DNA from: Schizochytrium sp. CCTCC M209059
Taxonomy: Eukaryota; Sar; Bigyra; Thraustochytrida; Thraustochytriidae
NCBI GenBank assembly: GCA_000818945.1
Contig: KN805438.1
Coordinates: 11,053-34,193, forward strand
Direction of reading: 5' to 3'
DNA: 23,141 bases
Below are positions 9,083-18,216 of this stretch, piece by piece. Numbering within the stretch: the first letter of the stretch is position 1; each line of letters opens with the position of its first letter. Both the position numbers and the translations under genes were made by a program. The notes under the pieces were generated by a model. That model saw only the letters and a list, made by a program, of their open reading frames with translations. It had not been told where the DNA came from and ran no database searches.

Positions 9083-9157
9083 CGCAGCGCAGCGCAGGGC
9101 AGTGCAACGCAACGCAAAGCAAAGCAAAGCAAAGCGATGCAAAGCAAGGCAGCGCAG
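9083..9157 (-). repeat. Fifteen-unit NGCAN pentanucleotide array
   Basis: Units in register run from CGCAG through TGCAA, CGCAA and AGCAA, back to GGCAG and CGCAG. Read on the minus strand it is the TTTGC/TTGCG type seen upstream of FARSB. Confidence 0.93.
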
Positions 9158-9784
9158 GCGCGCGGCGGGGGGCGCCTGGGACGCCCTGGCACGAGCGCTG
9201 CTTTTGGATGTCGACGCACTGCGGACGCGCAAAACCGCCCGCCACCGGTGCCATGCTTGCAGTGCATGGCACGGGCTCGCAGCCGCGGCGCCGCGGGCCA
9301 GGGCCGTCAAGCGCCGCGAGCGAGCGTTTGAGCGAGCGAGCAAGCGACGCCCTGACTGCGTGCCTGACTGTCAGGCAGACAGACCCGCGGAAAGAAGAGG
9401 CCGTGAAGCGGACGGAGACCAAGGATGGCGAACGTGACGGTAGATGCGCTGCAGCGCAGCTCGCCGCGCAATCGCTAACGAGCACGGCCCGCTGGCCGGT
9501 TTGGTGTGGTGTGGGCTGAACAAGAGGCGAAACGCGAGGGTTTCGCGAGGTCTCTCGGACTACCTACCTATACTCTTAGTCGCATCGCTTGCAGAGAGTG
9601 GACCAGCACACATCGCTGGATTTGGCTTGTGGCTCGGGGGAGTGGTGGCTTGTGGCTGGTGGTGGCTGGTTGTGGCTTGTGGCTGGTGGTGGTGGTGGCT
9701 GGAGACTAAAATCTATAGTTGGCCCCAAGCCAAGTCAGTCACGCACAGGGTCATCATCATCAGGACAGATCAAGTCGTCGTCCT

Positions 9785-9837
9785 CGTCATCATCAACGTC
9801 ATCATCATCATCAGCATCATCATCATCATCATCATCA
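9785..9837 (+). repeat. (CAT)n trinucleotide repeat
   Basis: Interrupted CAT/CGT trinucleotides lie immediately downstream of the coiled-coil CaaX gene's stop codon (which reads on the minus strand). Confidence 0.92.
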
Positions 9838-9876
9838 CAAATGGGTTGTTTTATAGTATGTTACGCTTCGTTCGAC

Positions 9877-11829
9877 TCACATGAGGAGGCAGCCGCCGCC
9901 GCCGTCGGCATCCTCAGCCTCATCCTCGTCCTCGTCGTCCTCAGCGAAGCCGGCAGCCACGGTGACCCTGTCGAGAAAAGATCGCGAGGGGGAGACCTGC
10001 GGCTGCGGTTGGGCAGCCTGTACCAAGGCCACGTCTTCGAGCTGGGGGTACCGAGGTGCGTCCCCGCTGCGCAGAGGCTGCGCAGGGACCATAGCCACTC
10101 CTTTGGAGCGCGGGGTGTCTTTGGGCATCGAGGAAATAAAGGAGAATTCGCGAGTATCCTGGGACTTCTCCTCCTTCTCCTCGGCGATCTCAAACGATGA
10201 GGATGCAGAGTCTGCGACAACAGAAGGAGTTCGTGGCGCGCGCCGCGGGCAGAACTCGTACGAGCGTTCGAGAATCTCGCGCACCACCGTTTTGATGCTT
10301 TCCACGCCCTCAAAGCTGGCGAGCGCAGTACCGAGCTCCACGAGACAGCGTTGCAGGCGAATGATCACCGAGGCTGGAAGCACAGCCCGGAGAGGGGCGT
10401 CCGACGATGACGTCGAGACAAAAAATTGCTGCTGCTGCTGCTGGTGGTGCTGCTGCATTCTCGCCTCGCCATCGTCCTGACCCTTGGCGCTCTCCGCGTC
10501 GGCAAGCCCGACCCTCTTGAGCCCCTCCATCCAAAGCTCGCGCTGTGCCTGCGCGACATTACGCAGGTTTTCCTCCGAACGCGCTTGAATGCCTTCGAAC
10601 TCGGCGAGACGACGCTTGATCTCTTTCAGCTCACTCGGGGCCTCATCTCCATACAGACGCAAATGCTCCTCCAGCTCCTCACGCTTGGTCACGATGCGCC
10701 GCGCCGCCGTTTCGTTGCGTTCCTTTTGAAATGTGATAAAGTCTGCAAGACTCTTGGCCAACTGAGGAATCTGCTTGATCACCGTTTGTGCTGCGCTGCG
10801 CGCCACGGTGCTCCTGTGATTCGACCCGCTCTCCAAAGAGAGGCGCATGTCGCCCTCCAGCGCCGTCAGAGCACTCTTGACCACAATGAGCAGATGCTCA
10901 TGCACGCGAGCGCTCTTGCGCGTATTTTCAAGTAAGGCGCTCGCGCGCTCTTGCGCCTGCCGAAGACGTCGACGCTCGGCGAGAAGTGGAGCCACTTCGG
11001 GAGTCGGGTCCATGACCACGTCCAAGCACAGCGAAATGGCGTTCGTGTTGTTCACGCTCTTGTCCCGAGTTGCCTTTTGAAGCGCGCCGGCCACCTTGGT
11101 ATCTTGCTGCGCCAGAGCATCGGCAGCCTCCTTCAACGCGTTTTCTCGAGCGGTCAGATCCGCGCGCCGCACCACAATGAGCTTGCCAACCTCATTTTTA
11201 ACTTCGGTCATGCGCTCCTCGCAGGTCCTCGCAAGCATCTGGGCTTCCTCGCTGGCGCGATTCGCAGCGGCGAGTGCGCGAATAGCTTCGCGGCAAATTT
11301 TCGAGTGGATGTTAATGAGCTGCATCGGTGAAAGTTTTGAGTTTTGCAGCTCGGCTTCCATCTCGAGTGTGTTGGCGCCCTCGGGCATCATTTCTCGCGC
11401 CCGCAGCTTTTCTGCTGCCTCGGTCATCGTCCAAATCGCATTGGTGGCAAACTTGGCCACTGCTTGTTTCTCCGCATACGGCATTTCACTCTCGCCGAGT
11501 TTGGCGCGGAGAGAATTTAGTGGCTTGCTCAGCTGGTCCTGAATAGGACCTGATTGCACACGAAGCATGGAAAAGAACTCTTTCGAGTTCCACGGTGCCT
11601 CGGGCGCACTGCCGCGACCCCATGCACTCGACGTCACCCCAGCCAAGAGTGCCTCCGTTGCTTGAGTCTGGCCATCATATGAGATGACGCGCCGCCTTTT
11701 TTCCGAGATTTTTGCGTCGTCGGCCTTGGTCTGCGAAGATGAAATCGCGCTCGGACGCGACGGACTTGCCGACGGAGAGTTCGAGGTCCGAAACGCCATC
11801 AGAATATCGTTCGTAAGGCTACGCTTCAT
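9877..11829 (-). CDS. Coiled-coil protein with C-terminal CaaX prenylation box
   Basis: A 650-residue intronless ORF from ATG at 11829. The first 70 residues are Ser/Lys-rich and probably disordered. Residues about 85-450 are alanine-, glutamate- and lysine-rich and predict long helices and coiled coil. A glutamine/histidine run (458-470) is encoded by CAG-type codons at 10423-10458. A short predicted helical segment near 480-530 precedes a low-complexity region. The end is very acidic (EDDEDEDEAED), then GGGG and a terminal CLLM. CLLM fits a CaaX box; methionine at X favours farnesylation in known systems. The glycine linker and free C-terminus support a lipid-anchored, membrane-associated protein on the cytosolic face. 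No family is recognised and function is unknown. It is divergent from the 13249 gene. Confidence 0.82.
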   Translation of the reverse strand: MKRSLTNDILMAFRTSNSPSASPSRPSAISSSQTKADDAKISEKRRRVISYDGQTQATEALLAGVTSSAWGRGSAPEAPWNSKEFFSMLRVQSGPIQDQLSKPLNSLRAKLGESEMPYAEKQAVAKFATNAIWTMTEAAEKLRAREMMPEGANTLEMEAELQNSKLSPMQLINIHSKICREAIRALAAANRASEEAQMLARTCEERMTEVKNEVGKLIVVRRADLTARENALKEAADALAQQDTKVAGALQKATRDKSVNNTNAISLCLDVVMDPTPEVAPLLAERRRLRQAQERASALLENTRKSARVHEHLLIVVKSALTALEGDMRLSLESGSNHRSTVARSAAQTVIKQIPQLAKSLADFITFQKERNETAARRIVTKREELEEHLRLYGDEAPSELKEIKRRLAEFEGIQARSEENLRNVAQAQRELWMEGLKRVGLADAESAKGQDDGEARMQQHHQQQQQQFFVSTSSSDAPLRAVLPASVIIRLQRCLVELGTALASFEGVESIKTVVREILERSYEFCPRRAPRTPSVVADSASSSFEIAEEKEEKSQDTREFSFISSMPKDTPRSKGVAMVPAQPLRSGDAPRYPQLEDVALVQAAQPQPQVSPSRSFLDRVTVAAGFAEDDEDEDEAEDADGGGGCLLM

Positions 11830-13248
11830 CTTGCGCGTCTCTTATCCCTTGCCTGTGTCAACGCGCTGTTCGACTCAGCGGCAACCCTGCTCGCGTACCG
11901 CCTCGCCGCAAGCACCACCACCACCACCACAACCACAACCACAACCGGCTGCTGCTAATCCTTTTCGCGACGTCTGTCTTGAGCGTGCGCGTCGGGCCGT
12001 ACGAGCAAGCAAGAGAAACTTCTTGCCACCGTCGCGCCGGGGGACAAAGCAGCGAGACGAGACGAGACGAGGTCGCGCACCTTGCGCTCACCGACCCGTT
12101 GCCGATGCCGCACTTGCTGTCGCGAGTCTGCACGGCCGCGCGTTGTCCTTGTCTGTACAAGCGTGAGCTCCAGTTGGTTGCCGGGCCTTTCCGGATTTGC
12201 TGTTGACGCAGAGGCCGTTTCGACTTTGCCTGGGTCTGGTGCGAGATTAGAAGGGGATACTGGTAGTGATGGATTCTACAAGACTACGCGCATCTTTCGA
12301 ATCAAAGAGAATTCGCCGTGCCATCGTCATGGGTGACGAGGAGCTGGAGGATCCTCGTCCATCAGGGCTGATCACAGAACTTTCCCTCTTTTCTGGGGCT
12401 ACGACGAAACGAATGTGCAGGATTTCTGCAGCTGGCTGCAGAAGAAGCCCTGAGTTAAAGAGCACTAGCGGCAGAACGGTCGCAGTCGCTTGCACTGTCC
12501 GCCCGTGCTCTCGACTTGCTTCGGTTCTTGATGGGGAGGGGAAGTTGCGTGCTCGGCGGGCATGTCGGCGCAACATGTTGTACGGTAAATAGGGTAAAAG
12601 GGCGGGCAAAGCGAAAAATATGACCCCTGCTGAGCCACCGCTGACCGTGAGCGAAATGTATGGATTGCTTTTCAGAATACATGGAAAGGGAAGGACAGAG
12701 ATTTCTATTCATTATGTGGCGACTGCCCCTGCACGCCCTTCCTTTTTGACTGTTTGACGAGTCAAGTCTATATCTTTTGAACAAAAAATAAGTAAGCCGT
12801 CCATTTTGATGCGTGAGCAAGACTGGGCGAGCCGGCGATCAACTCACCCCCACAATGTACGTATGATAGAAAAAAAGAAAAGAAAAAAAGACACATTTTG
12901 CGTTTGCGTTTGCGTTGACCGACATAAATACAGGCGCGCATGTCTTTTGCACGGGTTTGCATGCTTGAGTGGCTTCCCTAGTTGCTTGTTTGCCTAGTTG
13001 CTTGTTCGTCTGTGCGCTTTTCTTTCTTGCCAATCTTGCTATTAGTGATATTTAGAGGTGCGAAACGGTCAACTTCTGCTAGGTTGGCTCACTTTAGTAG
13101 TAGTAGTAGTAGTAGTAGTAGTATCAAAAGCAGAATCAGAGTATGCTAGACTACGAACCCAACCCAAAAGCACAGGGGCCTCCATACCGGAGAGCAGACT
13201 GGGCAAGCGCATGCTGTCTGACGATACTTCGTCGATTTAAAACAAACA
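11830..13248. promoter_or_regulatory. Divergent upstream region between two coiled-coil protein genes
   Basis: About 1.4 kb lie between divergent start codons. Repeats include (ACC)n/ACAACC (about 11909-11945), GAGAC pentamers (12054-12073), three GCGTTT units (about 12900-12917), two CCTAGTTGCTTGTT units near 12978-13007 and (TAG)9 (13095-13121). A 100-codon open stretch near 12250-12610 exists on both strands, but neither reading has convincing protein character. Promoters are expected at both ends; no core motif is obvious. Confidence 0.5.
13095..13121 (+). repeat. (TAG)9 microsatellite
   Basis: Nine perfect TAG units, 128 bp before the start codon of the 13249 gene. Confidence 0.97.
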
Positions 13249-14481
13249 ATGACTGCAACAATGGAGGAGGAGGCGCTTGCAGCGGCGGAGGAGCTCCTTG
13301 AACAGCTCGAAGCGAGCGAGGCGCGTCGGCGTGACGTTGAGCAAGAGCTTTTGATAACGCGAAAACGGAACATTGACCTCGAACAAGATGTGCAAGACTT
13401 GACCGAATCGCTTCACCTCGCTGCAGAGCGGATTGCTAAAGAGGAAAATATGCGTGCACGCGAAGTCCTTTGCCGAGAAAAAGCAGAGCAAATTGCAAAA
13501 GAAGAGGCGGAACGAGCCGCCAAACTGCGCGAGAAACTCGAACGCACAAAGCGCAAGCTGTACGAGGCAGTCAGCGGCCGCAAAGCGGCTTTGCGGGAGA
13601 TCGAAACTTTGCAAACAGCTCTCGAGCAAGGAGACGAGTTCGCAGACGAAAAGGCTCGAGAATCGCTCGCGCGCATTCTCCAAGTCCACGAACAGATAGC
13701 TCTTGACAGTTTACCGACCTCTTCACCTCGCTCGTCGCAGGAACTCTTTTCAGAACCCTCAAGCTCGCCTCCACGCCCAGTGTCACCGCCACCCCTGCCA
13801 CAAAAGCCAGTCGAGCTGCTTCACCGACCCTTGCCTCAGAGGATACCACAGAGTGCTTCAGAAGAGGACGCAAGGCAAACAAATGTGCCTTTACAGAGAG
13901 ATCCTCGCCAAGACGAAGACAAGCCGCACAACATTCTCAGTAGAGACGAAAAAGGAAAGCCTAAAAAAAAAGGTGATCGACAACGGAGACGTCTTAAAGC
14001 ACGATTCAGAAAACTCTCGGTTGTGGATGAGAACGAGGATGAGAACAACGCAACTGATGTCGAAAGCGAGGACGAGCAACGCAAGAGGTGCGCTCTACCA
14101 TCTGATCCAGCGGCCGCCTCTGCGCATGATGATGAAGACAACGACGTAACAGTCGATGCGGTTGAAGTGCTGTGCGGGGATCTCTGGGGAGAGCGCGTTC
14201 GTGTTGATCGAAAACCAGAAGTTGATAACTCCATTTGTCGCCAAGCGTATGCCTGCGGTGATGCAAAGTCATCAGCTGCGGGTCTTCGTCATCGTCTTGG
14301 GAGCCTTGACACCACGGAAAAGGTACTGTCAACGCAAGGTCTGCGCCTCTCGAAAATTCCACCACAGGCCCCTCCTGGAACTGCCGTGCCCTGGACCCCG
14401 CCAGCATCCATGTCGAAGAAATTTGCAGGTGGACGGCCAGCGGGATGGCTGTCGCAGCTGGATTGGGACACGGAGTCCTGA
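13249..14481 (+). CDS. Coiled-coil protein with proline-rich SH3-ligand-like segment
   Basis: A 410-residue intronless ORF. The start ATG sits in AACAATGAC, a favourable context with A at -3. Residues about 5-150 are highly charged helix, a probable coiled coil. Residues 168-200 are proline-rich with PPPLPQKP, which resembles an SH3-domain ligand. A basic stretch (235-255, KGKPKKKGDRQRRR) could be a nuclear localisation or acidic-lipid-binding signal. An acidic region (258-300) follows. The C-terminal 100 residues contain DLWGERVRVD and end GRPAGWLSQLDWDTES, the least repetitive part. The architecture suggests a scaffold or adaptor. No family is recognised. Confidence 0.78.
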   Translation: MTATMEEEALAAAEELLEQLEASEARRRDVEQELLITRKRNIDLEQDVQDLTESLHLAAERIAKEENMRAREVLCREKAEQIAKEEAERAAKLREKLERTKRKLYEAVSGRKAALREIETLQTALEQGDEFADEKARESLARILQVHEQIALDSLPTSSPRSSQELFSEPSSSPPRPVSPPPLPQKPVELLHRPLPQRIPQSASEEDARQTNVPLQRDPRQDEDKPHNILSRDEKGKPKKKGDRQRRRLKARFRKLSVVDENEDENNATDVESEDEQRKRCALPSDPAAASAHDDEDNDVTVDAVEVLCGDLWGERVRVDRKPEVDNSICRQAYACGDAKSSAAGLRHRLGSLDTTEKVLSTQGLRLSKIPPQAPPGTAVPWTPPASMSKKFAGGRPAGWLSQLDWDTES

Positions 14482-14495
14482 TTTTGTGGCTTTTT

Positions 14496-14551
14496 CTTTC
14501 TTTTGTTTTCTTTCTTTTGTTTTCTTTCTTTTGTTTTCTTTCTTTTGTTTT
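14496..14551 (+). repeat. Four perfect 14-bp CTTTCTTTTGTTTT repeats
   Basis: Copies start at 14496, 14510, 14524 and 14538, 15 bp after the stop codon of the 13249 gene. They make a pyrimidine-only sequence apart from one G per unit. Confidence 0.97.
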
Positions 14552-14958
14552 GCTTTTTTAATCCACGTGCTTTGACATAGGCCCTAGTCATGACGCTATC
14601 CCACCATGAGCATAACCGATTGTATCGCAAGCGAATGCGATTCTAAAGTGCCCAGTTAGCAGGCACAGCATGCATAGGCTATTCTTAGAACGTACTTGCT
14701 TTACATACCGCGCGCCTATTGTTCCCTTGGCCTACAACAAGTCTTAACAGTGTACTTTGTCCTGTTTTTTAGACCTCGTTCATTATTTTATGCTGCCGGA
14801 AATCCTAGGGCCTAATGTAAACTAGGTATTTTGCATTCTGGAACATCATACATCGGGACCTAACCTAACCTACCAAACCTAACATTGGACACCCAATTTG
14901 TAAAAGACACTAAATTCGCGACAACCAAACACGCTGCGGCGACACATCATCAATCTTG

Positions 14959-15003
14959 CTTTGCATTGCATTGCTTTGCTTCGCCTTGCGTTGCGTTGCT
15001 TTG
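14959..15003 (+). repeat. Nine-unit CNNTG pentanucleotide array
   Basis: CTTTG, CATTG, CATTG, CTTTG, CTTCG, CCTTG, CGTTG, CGTTG, CTTTG in register, about 155-200 bp upstream of the FARSB ATG. Confidence 0.93.
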
Positions 15004-15159
15004 CGCGGTGCGAGCTCGCGAAACGCTCGGGGGCGCGGCAAGCACCTCGTTCTCTCCCTTTTTCCCTCTCTCTCTTTCTCTCTCTCCCTTTCGTGCGCGC
15101 GACGCGAGCGCAGGACAGGGTCGCCGCCGCACCTTCTCGCAACACACCCAAAGGTCAAG

Positions 15160-17031
15160 ATGCCCGTGGTGAGCGTGAAGCGCGACTCCCTCTTCCGGGA
15201 GCTGGGCAAGGAGTACACGGAAGAGGAGTTTGACCAACTCTGCTTCGACTACGGCATCGAGCTCGATGACGTCGAGGAGGAGGAGGGCGAGGTGATCTAC
15301 AAGATCGATATTCCCGCCAACAGATACGACCTTCTGTGCCTGGAAGGTCTCGCACGCGCGCTTAACGTGTTCAACGGGAATGAAAAGCTGCCTGTCTTCA
15401 AGACGGTGGCCCCTGCTGACCCAGGCCCCACGCGAATTACTGTGCACAAGGAAACCCAGCAGATTCGTCCCTTTGTGGTCTCGGCCGTGCTTCGCGGACT
15501 CAATCTCACCGAGGAGTCGTACCGGAGCTGCCTCGATCTCCAGGATCAGCTGCATCGGAACCTGTGCCGTCGGCGCACCCTGGTAGCCATTGGCACGCAC
15601 GATCTCGACAACATCGAGGGCCCCTTCACGTACGAGGCTCTCGCACCCGAGGACATTCGCTTCGTGCACCTCTTTGAGACCAAGGAGATGAACGCGCGCG
15701 AGATCCTCGACGACTTTCGCGTCAATGCAGAGCGCAGGGCGCTCAAGCCGTACACGGATATCATTTACGACTCGCCCGTGTACCCGGTCATTTACGACAA
15801 AAACCGCCAAGTGGTCTCGCTGCCCCCGATCATCAACGGTTCGGTCTCCAAAATGTCCAAGGACACCAAAAACATGTTTATTGAGTGCACTGCCACCGAC
15901 ATGACCAAGGCCAAAATTGTGCTCAACACGATTGTTGCCATGTTCGCGCGTTACTGCGATACGCCTGAGTGCGTCGAGACTGTCGATGTGGTCTACAATG
16001 AGCCCGTGCTTCCGGGCGGCAGCACCGAGCCGATCTCGAACATGACGTGCCCAGACCTCTCGACGCGTGCTGCCGATGCGGATGTTGCCCGCGTGCAGAG
16101 CACGATTGGCGCCGAAGTGCCCGCGCAGGACATGCGTCAGCTCGTTGAGCGAATGCAGCTCGGGCCGGCCACGCTCAACGACGACGAAACTGTACTGACT
16201 GTCACCGTACCTGTGACGCGTAGCGATATCTTGCACGAGGTCGACATCGCCGAGGATATCGCCATCGCCTACGGCTACAACAACATTGTCAAGACGGTAC
16301 CCGTTTCGCACCGTCCGGGCAAGGAACTCCCCGTGAACCTTTTGAGTGACCTCTTGCGTTACGAGATTAGCCGTCAAGGCTACATGGAGTGCATGACGCT
16401 TGGCCTGTGCTCTTTGGACGAGAACTTTAAGTATCTCAACCGCGAGGACCCGGGTAATCTTGCCGTGACCCTGGCAAACCCCAAGACCATTGAGTTCCAG
16501 TGTGTGCGTACCTCTTTGTTGCCCGGTGTGGTTAAGACGCTGGGCGAGAACATGTCGCTCAAGATTTCCGAGGGTATCCGACTCTTTGAGGTCTCTGATG
16601 TTGTGTTGCGTGACCCACGCACTCCTGGCGAGAAGGACATCGGCTGCCGAAATGAGCGACACCTCGCCGCGCTGCACGCTGGCCTCGCTTCGAGCTTTGA
16701 GACCATCCACGGTCTTGTTGACCGGATCATGCAGGTTCTCTCCGTGGTCCCGGCCAAGGAGTACTGCCCCGAGGCCCACGACAGCTCGCTGGTGCAGACT
16801 CTCATTTCTGACGGTGCCTCCATTGGCGAGTACAAGCTCGTGAGCCGTGACGAGGACCGCATGTTCTTCCCTGGCCGTGGTGCGACGATCATGTGGAAGC
16901 CTCACGACGCAACAGAGTACACCGAGCTTGGTTCCTTTGGCGTTCTCCACGTCGAGGTTCTGCAGAACTTTTCCATTCCGTTTCCCTGCACAGTTTTGGA
17001 GATGACCATCGAGCCTTTTGTTCGAGAATAA
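15160..17031 (+). CDS. FARSB: Phenylalanyl-tRNA synthetase beta subunit, cytosolic type
   Basis: The 623-residue protein is the beta subunit of the alpha2-beta2 enzyme that charges tRNA-Phe. The start MPVVSVKRDSLFRELG matches the eukaryotic cytosolic N-terminus, so the in-frame extension upstream to 14956 is leader sequence. KIDIPANRYDLLCLEGLARAL marks the conserved N-terminal domain. A B3/B4 editing-type region follows, then a B5 domain (VPVTRSDILHEVDIAEDIAIAYGYNNI) and the catalytic-like core with KTIEFQCVRTSLLPG. The C-terminus lacks the bacterial anticodon-binding extension, as expected for the cytosolic form. Length is modestly above the usual 590 or so. It is intronless, and the alpha subunit is not in the window. 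The enzyme acts in the cytosol. Confidence 0.97.
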   Translation: MPVVSVKRDSLFRELGKEYTEEEFDQLCFDYGIELDDVEEEEGEVIYKIDIPANRYDLLCLEGLARALNVFNGNEKLPVFKTVAPADPGPTRITVHKETQQIRPFVVSAVLRGLNLTEESYRSCLDLQDQLHRNLCRRRTLVAIGTHDLDNIEGPFTYEALAPEDIRFVHLFETKEMNAREILDDFRVNAERRALKPYTDIIYDSPVYPVIYDKNRQVVSLPPIINGSVSKMSKDTKNMFIECTATDMTKAKIVLNTIVAMFARYCDTPECVETVDVVYNEPVLPGGSTEPISNMTCPDLSTRAADADVARVQSTIGAEVPAQDMRQLVERMQLGPATLNDDETVLTVTVPVTRSDILHEVDIAEDIAIAYGYNNIVKTVPVSHRPGKELPVNLLSDLLRYEISRQGYMECMTLGLCSLDENFKYLNREDPGNLAVTLANPKTIEFQCVRTSLLPGVVKTLGENMSLKISEGIRLFEVSDVVLRDPRTPGEKDIGCRNERHLAALHAGLASSFETIHGLVDRIMQVLSVVPAKEYCPEAHDSSLVQTLISDGASIGEYKLVSRDEDRMFFPGRGATIMWKPHDATEYTELGSFGVLHVEVLQNFSIPFPCTVLEMTIEPFVRE

Positions 17032-18216
17032 GCGACGCGAAACGAAGAAAAATTAAAAGAAGAAGAAAATTACACAGAATTCGAAGAAAAGCTATTGCGC
17101 ATACGTTGCGGTGCCGCAATGCCGTCCCTTGGTGGTAAAGAAAGTTGACACACCGACTTTTGGTCGAAAAAGCGATACGTTTCTGTCTCTGTCGAGTGTA
17201 AAAAGTTGTAGCGCTTTACTTGGGGCGGGATTCCCGATCATACCTTGGACTCCCTATTGGTTCACGAACTTTCGACAATCATTCCCAACCCTAGCCAGCG
17301 TCGCCTCGAGTTATCTCTGTTTCCTTTTCTGTGCAAATGATAGCTAGGCTCGCCTTCCTCCCACCATTGTGTGGATAGTAGTGGTCGATAGAATGACGTG
17401 GTGGAGGCAGAAATAACAAGCGAGTAAGCTTCAGGTCTCTCGCGGACGCGACGGGAAAAGAAAATGAGAAAAGAAAATGAGAAAAGAACGCGCCACGGCT
17501 TTTTTTGTCGCCAAATTGGCAGTAAAACGGGCTGTTTGGGAGGCGGCCTTTCCGCAGAGGCGATACCTGACTTGTTGCACTTTCCGCAAAGTGGACTATA
17601 CGTCTTTGAAAGGCGGAAACGGCGGGGGCAAATCGACTTTCCATCGATTTCGAATCCAACAAACAAACAAACGAACGAACAATCCGCCCGCCGCTCACCA
17701 ACTCTCCCTGCCCGCCGCCGCGCGCGTCGTCGCCGCTGCGCCAGGCGCTTCGCAGGTCAAGGCTCGCGCCAGCCCGCCTCGCCACCGCACCCGCCGGCTC
17801 CAGCCCGCGTCTCCGCGCGTACACACGGGCGTCTGCTGATCTTGTCGTGGGCGTCGTCATCCTCGTCGTCTTCGGCGTTGCCTTCGTGGCAGCAAATAGA
17901 TTTCAGGCGCAGGTAAGAGATCGCGGGGATATCATAGTCCGATTGAATCGTCGCAGGCTTCGCTCGATCCTGTAATACGACCGCCGTTTGGGTTCGTATT
18001 TCTGCTTCGACAAAGAATACAGTGTGGAGGTCGACCACGTCCCGCCTGCCCTCTGCCCTTTGCCTTTTGGCAAGGAACAGCTAGAGGTTCGGGTCGACGA
18101 ATCACACTATCACAACAAAACCTTAGAGAACTCTCTTGGCATTTCGGCGTAGAGCGAACTCGGTGTAGCTTGTGAGTAAGAACGCAGGGAAAGAAGCTCC
18201 CGCCTTCATTCACAAG
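17032..18216. other. Intergenic region and probable RAB2 leader
   Basis: About 1.2 kb. It begins with an A-rich FARSB 3' end. The middle (17460-17680) has AAAATGAGAAAAG duplicates and ACAA/ACGA tetranucleotides. The RAB2-proximal part is GC-rich. Open frames on both strands between 17262 and 17916 lack recognisable protein character. Confidence 0.5.
17913..18152 (+). other. Possible intron in the RAB2 5' leader
   Basis: A near-perfect donor CAG|GTAAGA occurs at 17913. Acceptor AG candidates lie at 18151-18152 (GGCGTAG) and 18186-18187 (ACGCAG), before the ATG at 18217. The exact acceptor is uncertain. Confidence 0.35.

Larger units (their letters stand above)
8247..9876. other. Repeat-rich region without a supported gene
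   Basis: Beyond the (CTTT)n tract it holds a CT run (8695-8715), five GTGCCCGC units (8805-8844), the GCAAA pentamer array (9083-9157), a G/T-rich GGTGGCTGGT minisatellite (about 9640-9702) and (CAT)n runs (9785-9837). Long ORFs on both strands are Ala/Arg/Pro-rich artefacts of high GC. One weak possible first exon exists on + (ATG at 8966, CAG|GTGCGT donor near 9016), but I see no partner exon. Confidence 0.5.
14482..15159. other. Intergenic region and FARSB leader
   Basis: The first part holds four perfect 14-bp repeats just after the stop. The middle is AT-richer than its surroundings with no ORF. A CCTAA-type run lies at 14859-14884. The last 200 bp hold the TTTGC pentamer array (14959-15003) and a CT-rich tract (15056-15091), the latter 70-100 bp before the FARSB ATG and likely near the transcription start. 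Confidence 0.6.

Noticed and set aside
8641..9519. ORFs of 186-277 codons on both strands
   Set aside because: High-GC Ala/Arg/Pro low complexity with several frames open simultaneously and no recognisable domain; most start at non-ATG codons.
12247..12609. ORFs of about 110-120 codons on both strands
   Set aside because: No recognised domain, the minus one starts at a non-ATG codon, and neither reading shows coding character over the other.
14950..16950. A 666-codon ORF on the minus strand
   Set aside because: It is the antisense shadow of FARSB, caused by codon bias.
17262..17916. ORFs on both strands before RAB2
   Set aside because: Low-complexity, competing frames; more likely leader and intergenic sequence.
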